DNA of 64,000 nt from Pontibacter pamirensis (GCF_010015475.1 NZ_SSNI01000002.1:286897-350896), one strand, 5' to 3'; positions 1-8,960 are shown, counted from the first letter of the stretch. Notes: generated from the sequence alone by a model not told the origin. Translations and numbers: made by a program.

Positions 1-843
1 GTACTTTCTGCTGCCCTCCTGTTAGGTGCAGGAGCAACGCAGGCGCAGGGCATCAAAATGCCAGCCGCAAGCCCATCTCAAAAAGTAGAGCAGGCAGTAG
101 GCCTTTCTACAGTATCTGTTGATTACTCCCGCCCGTCTGTAAAAGGCCGCACTGTTTTCGGTGACCTGGTACCCTACGGCAAAGTATGGCGCACCGGTGC
201 TAATGCATCTACTGTTATCAAATTTACGGATGATGTCACCATTGAAGGCAAGCAGATTCCTGCCGGTGAGTACGCTATCCTGACAATCCCGAATAAGGAT
301 GAATGGACAGTTATCCTTTCTAAAAACACCAAATTGGGAGGAAATGTGGCTGCTTACAAGCAGGAGGAAGACCAGGCGCGCTTCACCGTAAAACCACAGC
401 AGAACCCGCGCAAGGTGGAGTCTTTCACCGTCAACTTCACCAACCTGCAGCCCGATGCAGCTGATGTAGAGATACTGTGGGACAACACCATCGTGCCTTT
501 CACTATCAAAACGGATATAGACAGCCAGGTGATGAGTCAGATTAAGAAAGAGGCCATCGACAATGCGAACGCAGACCCGAACGTGTATGCAGCCGCTGCC
601 AGCTACTACCTCCAGACAAACCGTGACCTGAAGCAGGCGCTGAACTGGATGAAGAAAGCCAATGCAAACGAACCGAAATTCTGGAACCTGCACACCCAGG
701 CCAAAATTGAGGCGCAGCTCAAAGATTATAAGAGTGCTGTGAAAACAGCTGAGAGATCCATGGCAGAGGCACAAAAGGCTCAAAACCAGGATTATGTAGC
801 GCTGAACCAAAAAGCAATTGCTGACTGGAAAAAGCAGAAGTAA
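1..843 (+). CDS. DUF2911 family secreted protein (5' end cut by window)
   Basis: The reading frame is open from base 1, and the first residues (VLSAALLLGAGATQAQG) look like the end of a Sec signal peptide, so the true start lies just outside the window; the ATG at 58 is internal. The mature part begins with the DUF2911 domain typical of Bacteroidota, roughly the first 150 residues, with the landmarks VDYSRPSVKGR, YGKVWRTGANAS and IPAGEYAILTIP. A helical TPR-like tail of about 100 residues follows (NPDVYAAAASYY and ALNWMKKA type helices). No enzymatic role is established for the family; export to the periplasm is inferred. A strong terminator follows directly. Confidence 0.88.
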   Translation, partial: VLSAALLLGAGATQAQGIKMPAASPSQKVEQAVGLSTVSVDYSRPSVKGRTVFGDLVPYGKVWRTGANASTVIKFTDDVTIEGKQIPAGEYAILTIPNKDEWTVILSKNTKLGGNVAAYKQEEDQARFTVKPQQNPRKVESFTVNFTNLQPDAADVEILWDNTIVPFTIKTDIDSQVMSQIKKEAIDNANADPNVYAAAASYYLQTNRDLKQALNWMKKANANEPKFWNLHTQAKIEAQLKDYKSAVKTAERSMAEAQKAQNQDYVALNQKAIADWKKQK

Positions 844-867
844 AGCTTAGACCGCTTTTACCGTATA

Positions 868-905
868 AAAAGCCTCCGGGAGAAATAACTCCCGGAGGCT
901 TTTTT
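868..905 (+). terminator. Rho-independent terminator after the DUF2911 gene
   Basis: A perfect 12-bp stem, AGCCTCCGGGAG (871-882) with CTCCCGGAGGCT (889-900), a 6-nt loop and a T-run at 901-905. Confidence 0.92.
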
Positions 906-933
906 ATCCTTTATATTTTAGAGAAAAGAGAAC

Positions 934-1851
934 GTGCAAGAGGAAAAACAGCATTCAGAAGAGCATTTAGGACCCGCCCGGGAATACTGGTGGAACGAGG
1001 ACTACCTGGAGCTGCTCGCACAGCGTCTGTATATAGAGTACTGCGGCACCCTCGTGGACATTGGCTGCGGCAAGGGTATGATGGGCTTTAAGTTCTCAAA
1101 GTACATGCCCTCCGGCGGCAAAGTGTACGGCGTGGATTACGAGCCAGGGTACATTGAGGAGGCACGGCAGAGGGCGCAAAGCCAGTATTCAACGAACAGT
1201 ATCGACTACGAGTTTAAAGTAGGCAATGCCACAGAAATTCCCTTACCCGACAACACCGCCGATGTAACACTTTGCCAAACGCTGCTGATTCACGTGAAAA
1301 ACCCGCAGCGCGTGATACAGGAAATGATTCGGGTAACGAAGCCAGGAGGCTGGGTGCTGGCTCTGGAACCCAATAACCTGGTACCTAACCTGATGTTCGA
1401 CCGCTACGGCGAAACAGACTTCAACGTGGAGGGCATGCTGGACGTGCTGGAAGTAAAGCTCCGAATAGAGAAAGGGAAAAAGCAGCTTGGTGAAGGCTTT
1501 AACTCGCTGGGCGACGTAATACCGGACCTTTTTTTGAAAGCCGGTTTGCGGGATATAAAAGTATGGATTTCTGACAAGGCTCTTTCCATTATTCCGCCTT
1601 ACGACACGCAGGAGAAAATGCTGCGCGTGGAACAGATGCTGCAGTGGGTAGAGTCGGAGGCCATGGGCTATGACTACCAGGACAACCTGAACTATTATAT
1701 GGCAGGCGGCGGCCAGAAAGAAAAGTTCGATGCTTACTGGCAAACCCTGCTTTTCAACAAAGTAACGCTAAAGCAAAAACTACAGAATGAGGAGTACGTC
1801 TCAGCAGGTGGCAGCCTAGTTTATATTATTGCCGCGCAGAAACCGAGGTAA
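934..1851 (+). CDS. Class I SAM-dependent methyltransferase
   Basis: A 305-residue cytosolic methyltransferase. The SAM-binding motif I is VDIGCGKGMMGF (about residues 42-53), followed by the motif II acidic end GKVYGVDYEPG and the post-motif TLCQTLLIHVKNP and VTKPGGWVLALEPN, the usual Methyltransf_11/31 order. The C-terminal third (about 190-305) is helical and gives no substrate clue. The start is GTG at 934; there is no earlier in-frame ATG after the preceding terminator, and the first internal ATG would remove motif I. The next gene is convergent, so it is probably a single-gene transcript. Substrate unknown. Confidence 0.85.
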   Translation: MQEEKQHSEEHLGPAREYWWNEDYLELLAQRLYIEYCGTLVDIGCGKGMMGFKFSKYMPSGGKVYGVDYEPGYIEEARQRAQSQYSTNSIDYEFKVGNATEIPLPDNTADVTLCQTLLIHVKNPQRVIQEMIRVTKPGGWVLALEPNNLVPNLMFDRYGETDFNVEGMLDVLEVKLRIEKGKKQLGEGFNSLGDVIPDLFLKAGLRDIKVWISDKALSIIPPYDTQEKMLRVEQMLQWVESEAMGYDYQDNLNYYMAGGGQKEKFDAYWQTLLFNKVTLKQKLQNEEYVSAGGSLVYIIAAQKPR

Positions 1852-1935
1852 GTATAGTGACGCTCGTATCACGTACCAAGGCCACTTAAAGCTAATTATA
1901 GTATAAATTAGGCATCATAGCGCACACAGTTCCTG

Positions 1936-3654
1936 CTAGTGTTTTCGATAATTTGTATTTTTTAGCCGCCGCTTCCCTCCCATCATTGTTTGCAGTATAA
2001 AACCAAACACAACCACACAGGCGCAGCCTATTACGTTAAACCACAGAAAAGCGATGTCTGTGAAGTAATGGCAGTACAGCACCACCAGTTCGGCCAGCAC
2101 AGCGGCAATAAATACGGCATTTCCCCGGATATAATGGACGTAGAAGGCCACCAGGAAGATACCCAGGATAGTGCCATAGAAAATCGAACCAATGATATTC
2201 ACTGCCTCAATCAGGTTATCAAGCATAGAGGCAAACATGGCAAAGAGAATCGCGATGGCTCCCCATAAAATAGTAAAGAACCTGGAGGCGTTGAGGTAAT
2301 GCCTGTCGCTTGCCAACTGGTTCATGGAGCGCTTATAGATGTCAACTACCGTGGTAGAAGCCAGCGCATTCAGTTCCGCTGCCGAGGACGACATAGCCGC
2401 TGAGAAGATGACCGCCAGCAGCAGGCCGACTAAGCCTGCCGGCAGGTACTTCATCACAAAAGAGATAAAAACATAGTCAGTGTCTTTTACTTCTGCATCA
2501 GGCGTAGCCAGCCTTACAAGGTCTTTCACTTCTTCCCGAATTTCTTTCGAGGCCTCAGTCAGCACATTCACGCTGACTTGCGCCGTCTCTATAGCGGCTT
2601 TGTCCTCTGCTTTTATTGCTGCCACTAAGCGGTGTACGGCCTCCTGCTTCTGCTCAAAAACACCAGTATACGTCTGCTCCAACGCACGAAGGTCATCGGC
2701 GTAAGGTGTCGCATATACGTTGCTTTTGGCTACTTCATTAAAGAATACAGGTGGCTGGTTAAACTGGTAAAACACGAACACCATAATCCCGATAAACAGT
2801 ATCAGGAACTGCATCGGTATCTTCAGCAGCCCGTTAAACAAGAGCCCCAAGCGGCTTTCTGCAACGGATTTACCGCCTAAATAACGCCCTACCTGGCTTT
2901 GGTCAGTGCCGAAGTAGGATAGTGCCAGGAAGAGCCCTCCTGTTATTCCGGACCAGAAGTTGTAGCGGTCGTCCCAGTTAAAGGAGAAGTCTACCACATT
3001 CATCTTTCCCATTTTTCCTGCCACGCTCACCGCCTCGCCAAAGCTGACATTATCGGGCAGGTAGCTGACCACCACAAACCCGGCTACAATCATTCCCCCC
3101 ATCATCACGGCCATCTGCTGCTTCTGTGTCACGCTCACTGCCTTAGAACCTCCCGACACAGTGTACAGGATAACAAGCACTCCGATGATGAGGATGGTTA
3201 CTGTTAGGCTCCAGCCCAACATAGTGGAAAGAATGATGGCAGGTGCATAAATGGTGATGCCGGCTGCCAATCCGCGCTGCACCAGGAAAAGCAGCGCAGC
3301 CAGGGAACGTGTTTTCAGGTCGAAGCGGTTCTCCAGGAACTCATAAGCCGTGTATACATTCAGCCTATAAAAGATGGGGATAACAGTGATGGAGATAATC
3401 ACCATGGCGATTGGCAGTCCGAAATAAAACTGCACGAAGCGCATCCCATCCTCGTACGCCTGCCCCGGTGTGGAAAGAAAGGTGATGGCGCTTGCCTGTG
3501 TCGCCATAACTGACAGGCCGATGGTCCACCACTTCATACTGTTGTCGCCTTTCAGGTAACCTTCTATGTCTTTGCTTCCACGCGTTTTCCAGACGCCATA
3601 GCTTACGATGAAGCCCAATGTGCCCAGCAGCACAATCCAATCAAGTGGCCTCAT
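1936..3654 (-). CDS. Sodium:solute symporter (SSS family)
   Basis: A polytopic inner-membrane transporter of the SSS family, 572 residues from the ATG at 3654, with about 13 hydrophobic segments. The family signature appears as GLSVMATQASAITFLSTPGQ (Na+-site region) and later MSSSAAELNALAS. The start at 3654 is chosen because the ATG overlaps the TGA of a small upstream membrane gene (ATGA) and opens with a typical first helix (MRPLDWIVLLGTLGF); the open frame continues 22 codons further upstream but those codons lie in the other gene. Between two helices there is an unusual soluble loop of about 90 residues (about 297-388) rich in E, A and K, probably coiled coil. Substrate unknown; its operon with a PIG-L deacetylase hints at an amino-sugar-derived solute. 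Confidence 0.88.
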   Translation of the reverse strand: MRPLDWIVLLGTLGFIVSYGVWKTRGSKDIEGYLKGDNSMKWWTIGLSVMATQASAITFLSTPGQAYEDGMRFVQFYFGLPIAMVIISITVIPIFYRLNVYTAYEFLENRFDLKTRSLAALLFLVQRGLAAGITIYAPAIILSTMLGWSLTVTILIIGVLVILYTVSGGSKAVSVTQKQQMAVMMGGMIVAGFVVVSYLPDNVSFGEAVSVAGKMGKMNVVDFSFNWDDRYNFWSGITGGLFLALSYFGTDQSQVGRYLGGKSVAESRLGLLFNGLLKIPMQFLILFIGIMVFVFYQFNQPPVFFNEVAKSNVYATPYADDLRALEQTYTGVFEQKQEAVHRLVAAIKAEDKAAIETAQVSVNVLTEASKEIREEVKDLVRLATPDAEVKDTDYVFISFVMKYLPAGLVGLLLAVIFSAAMSSSAAELNALASTTVVDIYKRSMNQLASDRHYLNASRFFTILWGAIAILFAMFASMLDNLIEAVNIIGSIFYGTILGIFLVAFYVHYIRGNAVFIAAVLAELVVLYCHYFTDIAFLWFNVIGCACVVVFGFILQTMMGGKRRLKNTNYRKH

Positions 3655-3803
3655 GAATAAATCCCGGTGATGATGTAAAACAGGATAATCAGGAAAGCGA
3701 GGTTGCCAATTACCAGCCAATACATACCGGACCAGCTGCTGAAGAAGGGTGGTTTTTCAATAGGTTTCTCTGTGTCGACAGGGGGGTGCTTCTTATCTTT
3801 CAT
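3651..3803 (-). CDS. 50-aa single-pass membrane protein coupled to the symporter
   Basis: Short gene: ATG at 3803, TGA at 3653-3651, 50 residues. The first 26 residues are polar (MKDKKHPPVDTEKPIEKPP), then one strong hydrophobic helix follows (MYWLVIGNLAFLIILFYIIT, residues 27-46) and the chain ends GIYS. Its stop overlaps the start of the symporter by ATGA, which implies translational coupling and equal expression. Several SSS symporters elsewhere have small membrane partners (the YjcH/ActP and YhdT/PanF pairs), though those are different families. I infer a small accessory subunit; no named family recognised. Confidence 0.75.
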   Translation of the reverse strand: MKDKKHPPVDTEKPIEKPPFFSSWSGMYWLVIGNLAFLIILFYIITGIYS

Positions 3804-3825
3804 AGAAAGGGTAGGTTGGAGAGAA

Positions 3826-3875
3826 GCAGCAGGCCAAAGTGCAACCCCAGGAAAGGTAGTTCTTTGGCCTGCTGC
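3826..3875 (-). other. 14-bp inverted repeat between deacetylase and transporter genes
   Basis: GCAGCAGGCCAAAG (3826-3839) pairs perfectly with CTTTGGCCTGCTGC (3862-3875), loop 22 nt. It begins 2 nt after the deacetylase stop and is not followed by a T-run on the minus strand (TTCTCTCC), so it looks more like an RNA-stabilising or expression-tuning hairpin within an operon than a full terminator. Confidence 0.7.
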
Positions 3876-3877
3876 CC

Positions 3878-6424
3878 TTAATTGTTTGTGCTTGATTTTG
3901 CCTCGCCGCCAGCTCTGCCGGCATTACTGCCTAAAGAAATCAGGTTGGCAAAAAGCCGATATGCACCAGCCACACCGGCAGGGAGTTCCCTGAACCAGGA
4001 GTACCCGGTATAAATGTAGTTTCCTTTGCCATACGGCGCAATCAGCAGGCCACCATCCCGAGCAGGTTCGCCCGGATCGTTAGAAGAAAGTATAGCCTGA
4101 TAGTCATCGCTCCACTCATTCGGGAAGTATAAGCCCCGCTCCTGCACCCAGCCTTCAAAATCTTTTTGTGTGATTTTATTCGGTGTGTTCAGCACCGGGT
4201 GGTTTGGCTGCAAAATACGTACCTCTGCATCCTCCACGGCAACCCGGTCACGGGACAGCTTGAGCGGATATGGCGCGATATCAGGCACAACAAGGCTGTG
4301 GTTGGTATTATACTGCACAATTAGGTTACCGCCGTTCTCAACATATTGCAGCAGTGTTGGCTGGTAGAACTTCAGGCGGTCTACAGTATTATAAGCACGT
4401 ACTCCCATGATGATGGCGTCGAACTGCTGCAGGTTGCTCAGGCGCATGTCCTCTTCTTTCAGCAGCGTGACATCATATCCAATCTGCTGCAGGCTTATTG
4501 GGATATCGTCTCCGGCGCCCATTACGTAGCCTACCTTCTGCCCTTTCTTCTGCAAGTCCAGTTTCACAATTTTAGCTGTGGCATCCGGGAAAGTGACCTG
4601 CGCCGGAATATGGCTGTAGTTGATAACATTGAGGCCCTGGGTATAATTTTTACCATCTATTGTAGCCACTGCCAGCAGTGTTGTTTCCTGCTGCCCCTGT
4701 GGCGGGTATACGGTAAAAGCGACGGGCAACTCGGCTCCTTTACTTTTCAGGTTAAAGGGGATGGAGGCAGGTTCTGCACGCCAGCCCTGTGGCAATTGCA
4801 GTTTTACATTGCCTGCTATGTTGTCTTTGCCCGATTTTACCAGCACTTGCACCTGCTTTGGCTCCTGGCTGGCAAACATATACACACTCTCCGAAACGTT
4901 CACAAAAACCGGAGGCGTTACCACAAAGGGCCTGTACACTTCACCCTCCACAGGATCTGTGCGCTTATAAACCACCGGTACGCTTACCTGCAGCGGCTGG
5001 CCAGCTACCTGAAGAGAAAAAACAGCCTGTGCGGCAGGCGCATTCTCCGGCATCCCCACCTCCTGCTGGTTCTCTACAGCAAACATGCCCACGGTGCCCG
5101 GCTTGCGAAGCCAATAGGGTTGAGAGTAGGTTATGCTTTGCGGCAGTGTGGCAGTGGCATCGTACCTGAGTGGCTCATTGTTTTGTAGTTGCTTGTTGAG
5201 TGTGGTGTCTTTGGAGGCAAATCCGTAACTGATGCGCTGTAGGGTAACAGGCACGGCAGAACGATTGATGGCTTCCACCTGCAGTTTTACAGGCTGGCCG
5301 GGGGCTGCGGCGAAATCATCAGCCGTTACTTCGAGGTACAAGCCCATGGTAGCTTGTATCACATCCTGCAGCTCTTCCTGCTTTACGCGTTTCCAGTAGC
5401 CTTCCGGTAGCTTCTCCAGCTCCTTTTTAGCGGCAATCAGGGTAGGCACGACAGCTGCTGGCACCGCAGGGTTATACGTGTCGATGGCTTTCTGAATCAG
5501 CTTCTCCACTTTCTCGCCTCCCTTCACCCGGCTCCAGCTGGTATTCACACCTTCAAACAGTTCTTTCTCTGCTCTGGCACCTTTCATATGCTTCAGATAC
5601 TCTAAGGCAGCACCACGCGAACCTGTGGCTCCAAAGCCCTGGCTCTTGTGCATGCTGCGGCTTTCTGCGGCAATTTCACCGTATGATTTTCCTAGCAGCG
5701 GGTTATAAACGCCCACATCTATTGTCAGCAGTTCTTTTACATATTTATCAAACTCTGCCTGGTTACCGAACGACCATATACCCGTGTTCCACAACAGGCG
5801 CTTTGGCTGCCATACCTCCACATATTTCAGCTGCTCCGGAAATCGATTCGGGTCTGCAGCAGCCTCAAATGCCTCTGATGCCAGAATAGCCGAACCAGTA
5901 TGATGCCCGTGCGTTCCGGAAGGTTCCGGCGAGAAGCGGGTTACCATCACATCCGGCCTGAATTTGCGAATAACATACACCATGTCGGCCAGCACCTGCT
6001 CTTTGTCCCAGATGGTGAAGGTCTCCTGTTGGTCTTTAGAAAAGCCGAAATCGTTGGCGCGGGTAAAGAACTGCTGTCCACCGTCAGTGCGACGCGCCTG
6101 CAGCAACTCCTGTGTCCTGATAATCCCCAATCCCTCTCTAATCTCTGGCCCAATAAGGTTCTGCCCCCCATCCCCACGTGTAACAGCCAGATAGCCGGTA
6201 TTGTATAGCTTTTCGTTTGAGAGGTAAGCAATCAGGCGGGTGTTCTCATCATCAGGGTGCGCCGCCAAGTACAGCACAGAGCCGAGCACATTCAGCTTTT
6301 TCAGGTCTTGCAGTACCTTTGCAGCAGAGGGTTTGGCGGGAGCCTGTGCCCATGCGGCAGGCACTGCAAGTAACATCGCCAGTAGCAGCAGGAAGCTTTG
6401 GCGGTAGTCCGTGTGTCTTATCAT
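3878..6424 (-). CDS. Large secreted PIG-L / LmbE-family deacetylase
   Basis: 848 residues. A signal peptide is clear (FLLLLAMLLAVPAAWAQA), so the enzyme works in the periplasm or outside. The PIG-L catalytic domain covers about residues 35-300: the zinc motif AAHPDDE, the TRGDGGQN segment and the later histidine motif GTHGHHTGSA. PIG-L enzymes are zinc-dependent deacetylases that remove acetyl from N-acetylglucosamine-type substrates. The remaining ~500 residues hold beta-rich, probably immunoglobulin-like, modules (about 370-640) and a C-terminal ThuA/glutamine-amidotransferase-like segment (DAIIMGVRAYNT, about 680-830). It is first in an operon with the small membrane protein and the symporter, suggesting that it trims a substrate whose product is imported. 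The exact substrate cannot be told. Confidence 0.85.
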   Translation of the reverse strand: MIRHTDYRQSFLLLLAMLLAVPAAWAQAPAKPSAAKVLQDLKKLNVLGSVLYLAAHPDDENTRLIAYLSNEKLYNTGYLAVTRGDGGQNLIGPEIREGLGIIRTQELLQARRTDGGQQFFTRANDFGFSKDQQETFTIWDKEQVLADMVYVIRKFRPDVMVTRFSPEPSGTHGHHTGSAILASEAFEAAADPNRFPEQLKYVEVWQPKRLLWNTGIWSFGNQAEFDKYVKELLTIDVGVYNPLLGKSYGEIAAESRSMHKSQGFGATGSRGAALEYLKHMKGARAEKELFEGVNTSWSRVKGGEKVEKLIQKAIDTYNPAVPAAVVPTLIAAKKELEKLPEGYWKRVKQEELQDVIQATMGLYLEVTADDFAAAPGQPVKLQVEAINRSAVPVTLQRISYGFASKDTTLNKQLQNNEPLRYDATATLPQSITYSQPYWLRKPGTVGMFAVENQQEVGMPENAPAAQAVFSLQVAGQPLQVSVPVVYKRTDPVEGEVYRPFVVTPPVFVNVSESVYMFASQEPKQVQVLVKSGKDNIAGNVKLQLPQGWRAEPASIPFNLKSKGAELPVAFTVYPPQGQQETTLLAVATIDGKNYTQGLNVINYSHIPAQVTFPDATAKIVKLDLQKKGQKVGYVMGAGDDIPISLQQIGYDVTLLKEEDMRLSNLQQFDAIIMGVRAYNTVDRLKFYQPTLLQYVENGGNLIVQYNTNHSLVVPDIAPYPLKLSRDRVAVEDAEVRILQPNHPVLNTPNKITQKDFEGWVQERGLYFPNEWSDDYQAILSSNDPGEPARDGGLLIAPYGKGNYIYTGYSWFRELPAGVAGAYRLFANLISLGSNAGRAGGEAKSSTNN

Positions 6425-6856
6425 TATAATTTCTTATGTTCAACAAGCTGATGTGAGCAATCGCTCCAGATTAGCCCGTTCTGTAAAGCTATAAAATTAA
6501 GTTGAGCTAAAATACAGCTGCCATTTCCGTTTGTGATAGAAAGATAGAAAGCTCCTATAAACAACAGAAAGAAATCTACAAACGTGTTAGTGCCAGATTA
6601 AGGCTTAAAACTTATAACAGCTTAAAAATGTATGCAAGCCTAAATATATTCTTATTAAAAAAGCATATATTTATTGCATATATATTAGATTTAATCTATG
6701 TTTGTTCAGCACCAGTAGTCTGTGCAGGCATTCTCTTTTCAGTGTTTATACTTTGTTTTGAATGATTTAGCTTGATACCTCGTAAGCAGCCTTTGTTCTG
6801 TAAATGAAAGGCTTATGCGAATTCACCCCATACTTAAAATATACAACGCGTAAAAT
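6425..6856. other. AT-rich divergent intergenic region
   Basis: 432 bp between the divergent deacetylase operon and the next gene. It is clearly more AT-rich than its neighbours, with AT runs at 6640-6690 (repeated GCATATAT) and TATACTTTG at about 6747, one base longer than the Bacteroidota -7 element. I see no convincing gene; it presumably carries both promoters. Confidence 0.5.
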
Positions 6857-7552
6857 ATGCCAAACCAGAGAGAAAGCAATATAGAGGATTTCGCATTCGA
6901 CTATATTCAGTCTTACTACACAACACGTACAGGTGCAAAAACAATATTTGTAGACAAAGCTGAGCGCACCAGGCAAGGTTATGTGGCTGATGGGTTCTTC
7001 TCTTATAAGAACTCGGATAAAAGACTTTTTATTGCTTCTCTAAGCACCAGGAACTCTTCAAAAATAAGCTCATTATTAACAGGTTATAAAAAGAAAGGGC
7101 TAAGTATAAGACGCTATGTAGTAGCGCTTTTGTTATTTGCAGCCACTTTATACATTGGCTTAAAAGCATCGCATTGGGCCATTCTATATGTAGTGCCCAT
7201 TGTAGCAGCCTTTGCAGGCTTTGTTCTTTCGACCATGCTGGAGAAGAAGCGCCTGAAGACTAAAGTAGAGCATCTGCTCGATGATATTTTGCACCTTCAC
7301 GCTGATGAGCGGTGGTTAGGTATTTCTATCAGCAGCCTAGTTTTTCGAAACAACGACATGGCAAAGCACTTGCTGTCTGTCTGCCAGCGCCACGGAGTCG
7401 GTGTTATAACAGTGGGTAAGCGGGCAAAAGTAGTGCTGATGCAGGAGCCCCAAACACAAACCTGCCGCCGGGGAGATTTCCTATCGCATTATGAATCTGA
7501 GGCGCGCATCCGGAAAGCCTTACTGGGAGACTCTTTTCTTCGCGTGGCTTAG
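6857..7552 (+). CDS. Hypothetical membrane protein with two central helices
   Basis: 231 residues, no family recognised with certainty. The N-terminal ~90 residues are soluble and contain FDYIQSYYTTRTGAKTIFV and ADGFFSYKNSDKRLFIASL, a spacing (helix, then strands with charged residues) faintly like PD-(D/E)XK-type folds. Two transmembrane helices lie at about 98-132 (VVALLLFAATLYIG and AILYVVPIVAAFAGFVL), and a C-terminal soluble part of about 95 residues follows (LGISISSLVFRNNDMAKHLL, then GVGVITVGKRAKVVLMQEP). The resemblance of the ends to a nuclease-type fold is inference only. It appears to be a single-gene transcript. Confidence 0.65.
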   Translation: MPNQRESNIEDFAFDYIQSYYTTRTGAKTIFVDKAERTRQGYVADGFFSYKNSDKRLFIASLSTRNSSKISSLLTGYKKKGLSIRRYVVALLLFAATLYIGLKASHWAILYVVPIVAAFAGFVLSTMLEKKRLKTKVEHLLDDILHLHADERWLGISISSLVFRNNDMAKHLLSVCQRHGVGVITVGKRAKVVLMQEPQTQTCRRGDFLSHYESEARIRKALLGDSFLRVA

Positions 7553-7678
7553 CTTACCCGTTATACCAGTTTAATTGCATTCGCCCTCTTGTTGCACAAT
7601 TATTTGCAACAAGAGGGCTTTGTCTTTAGTACTATAGGGTAGCATCCCAGACCTCAACAAACTTAATATAAAAAAATT

Positions 7679-7762
7679 ATGACTTTGATTTTATTGATAA
7701 TACTGGCAATAGCAATCATAATTGGTGTCATTTGGTTTAAGTCAAAAACACCGAAACATTAA
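7679..7762 (+). CDS. 27-aa hydrophobic membrane peptide
   Basis: ATG at 7679, TAA at 7760-7762. The product is one hydrophobic helix, MTLILLIILAIAIIIGVIWF, followed by the basic tail KSKTPKH, the topology of small bacterial membrane proteins. The start follows an A/T-rich stretch (TTAATATAAAAAAATT), as is usual for Bacteroidota translation starts, and the stop lies 16 nt before the DUF2461 gene, so they may share a transcript. No homologue recognised; the size makes chance a real possibility. Confidence 0.5.
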   Translation: MTLILLIILAIAIIIGVIWFKSKTPKH

Positions 7763-7778
7763 AGGCAGCCCCTCTCAA

Positions 7779-8447
7779 ATGGACACATGCACGGTGCTTA
7801 AATTTTTGCAGAAACTTCAGCAGAACAACAGCAAGCTGTGGATGGACAGCCACAGGGATGAGTATCAACAGGCAAAATCTCTTTTTACTGCACTTGTAAA
7901 CCACCTACTGGAGGCACTGCAACAGTTTGACAATGACTTACATGGAGTAACAGCAAAAGAGTGCATCTTCAGAATAAACAAGAATGATTTCTCCAAAAAG
8001 GGAGAATCTCCGTATAAAGGGCATTTTGGTGCAGGCATGTCGCCGGGAGGGCGTCATTCGCCTTCTGCCAATTATGTGCTGGTGCTGGAGCCGAACGGAA
8101 AGTCCAGAGCCGGAGGTGGAATACGAAAACCTACTTCTAAGCAACTGGAGCTGATACGGGAGGAGATTGACTACAGCCCCGGAGAACTGCAGGGTATACT
8201 GCAGGAACCAGGGTTTAAAGCTGCTTTTGGAGGACTGCAGGGAGAAAAGCGAAAACTCCCCCCGAAAGGCTACGATAAAGCGCACCAGGAGATAGCTTTA
8301 CTGAAGCATAACAGTTTTCAGGTGTTGCATTATTTCACAGATGAGGAAGTGTGTGCCCCTGATTTCATAGCACGTTTACTGCCCCTGTACAGGCAGGTTC
8401 TACCATTACACCAATTTCTGAACAGATCTATAACTGAAAATAAGTGA
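7779..8447 (+). CDS. DUF2461 / TIGR02453 family protein
   Basis: 222 residues from the ATG at 7779 (the upstream in-frame start at 7722 lies inside the small peptide gene). Family features: VLKFLQKLQQNNSKLWMDSH at the N-terminus (the FLxxLxxNNxxxWF pattern), a central CIFRINKNDFSKKGESPYK and HFGAGMSPGGRHS, and KLPPKGYDKAHQEI towards the end. DUF2461 proteins are widespread and uncharacterised cytosolic proteins. The stop overlaps the next start (GTGA), so the pair is translationally coupled. Confidence 0.9.
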   Translation: MDTCTVLKFLQKLQQNNSKLWMDSHRDEYQQAKSLFTALVNHLLEALQQFDNDLHGVTAKECIFRINKNDFSKKGESPYKGHFGAGMSPGGRHSPSANYVLVLEPNGKSRAGGGIRKPTSKQLELIREEIDYSPGELQGILQEPGFKAAFGGLQGEKRKLPPKGYDKAHQEIALLKHNSFQVLHYFTDEEVCAPDFIARLLPLYRQVLPLHQFLNRSITENK

Positions 8448-8824
8448 AAAGAAATAACACGCTACACTTTATCTACATCGCCCTGCTGCTATGCCTCTCC
8501 AGCAGTTGCGGGAATGAGCCCAAGCGCATACCCGACACCTTGCCCGATGTGCACGGCTACATCGGCGATATAAAGCGCACTGCCAACAATGGAAGTGCGG
8601 CCAAAGCAGTTATCATGGTGAAGTCGATCGAGGGTTTAGAGGCCAACCATCCTCTAGCCAGCTTAAGAATAGACGAAAACACATTGATTGAGGACACAAC
8701 AGGTGAAGAGCTGAAGCTAGAGCAACTGCGTGAAGGGCACGAGGTGCAGGCCTGGCTTGAGGATGGCATCACGAAAACAAAGCCGGTGCAGGGTTATGCC
8801 AAAGCCATGCGCGTGGACTATTAA
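8444..8824 (+). CDS. Small lipoprotein, possibly DUF3221-like
   Basis: 126 residues, GTG start overlapping the previous stop by 4 bp. A lipoprotein signal is clear: hydrophobic core YIALLLCL then lipobox SSSC with the lipidated cysteine at about residue 22. The mature domain of ~100 residues is beta-rich (GYIGDIKRTANN, AVIMVKSIEG, LEQLREGHEVQAWLED) and resembles the small OB-like DUF3221 fold in which a residue-binding strand pattern ends with a VQAW motif; that assignment is tentative. Expected location: outer or inner membrane, facing the periplasm. Confidence 0.75.
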   Translation: MKRNNTLHFIYIALLLCLSSSCGNEPKRIPDTLPDVHGYIGDIKRTANNGSAAKAVIMVKSIEGLEANHPLASLRIDENTLIEDTTGEELKLEQLREGHEVQAWLEDGITKTKPVQGYAKAMRVDY

Positions 8825-8960
8825 TGTCCATTAGCATAAATTCCCCCTTTCTGCTAGTCAACTGCACCTGAAAACCGTATCCTTTTATTTGTACACTATG
8901 ATGGCACCTTTACAGGCTTAATGATATAAAACGCTCTGCACCTGACATTAGCAAGCACCT

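Noticed and set aside
22..810. Long open frame on the minus strand across the DUF2911 gene
   Set aside because: No domain signal; the plus frame has clear DUF2911 motifs.
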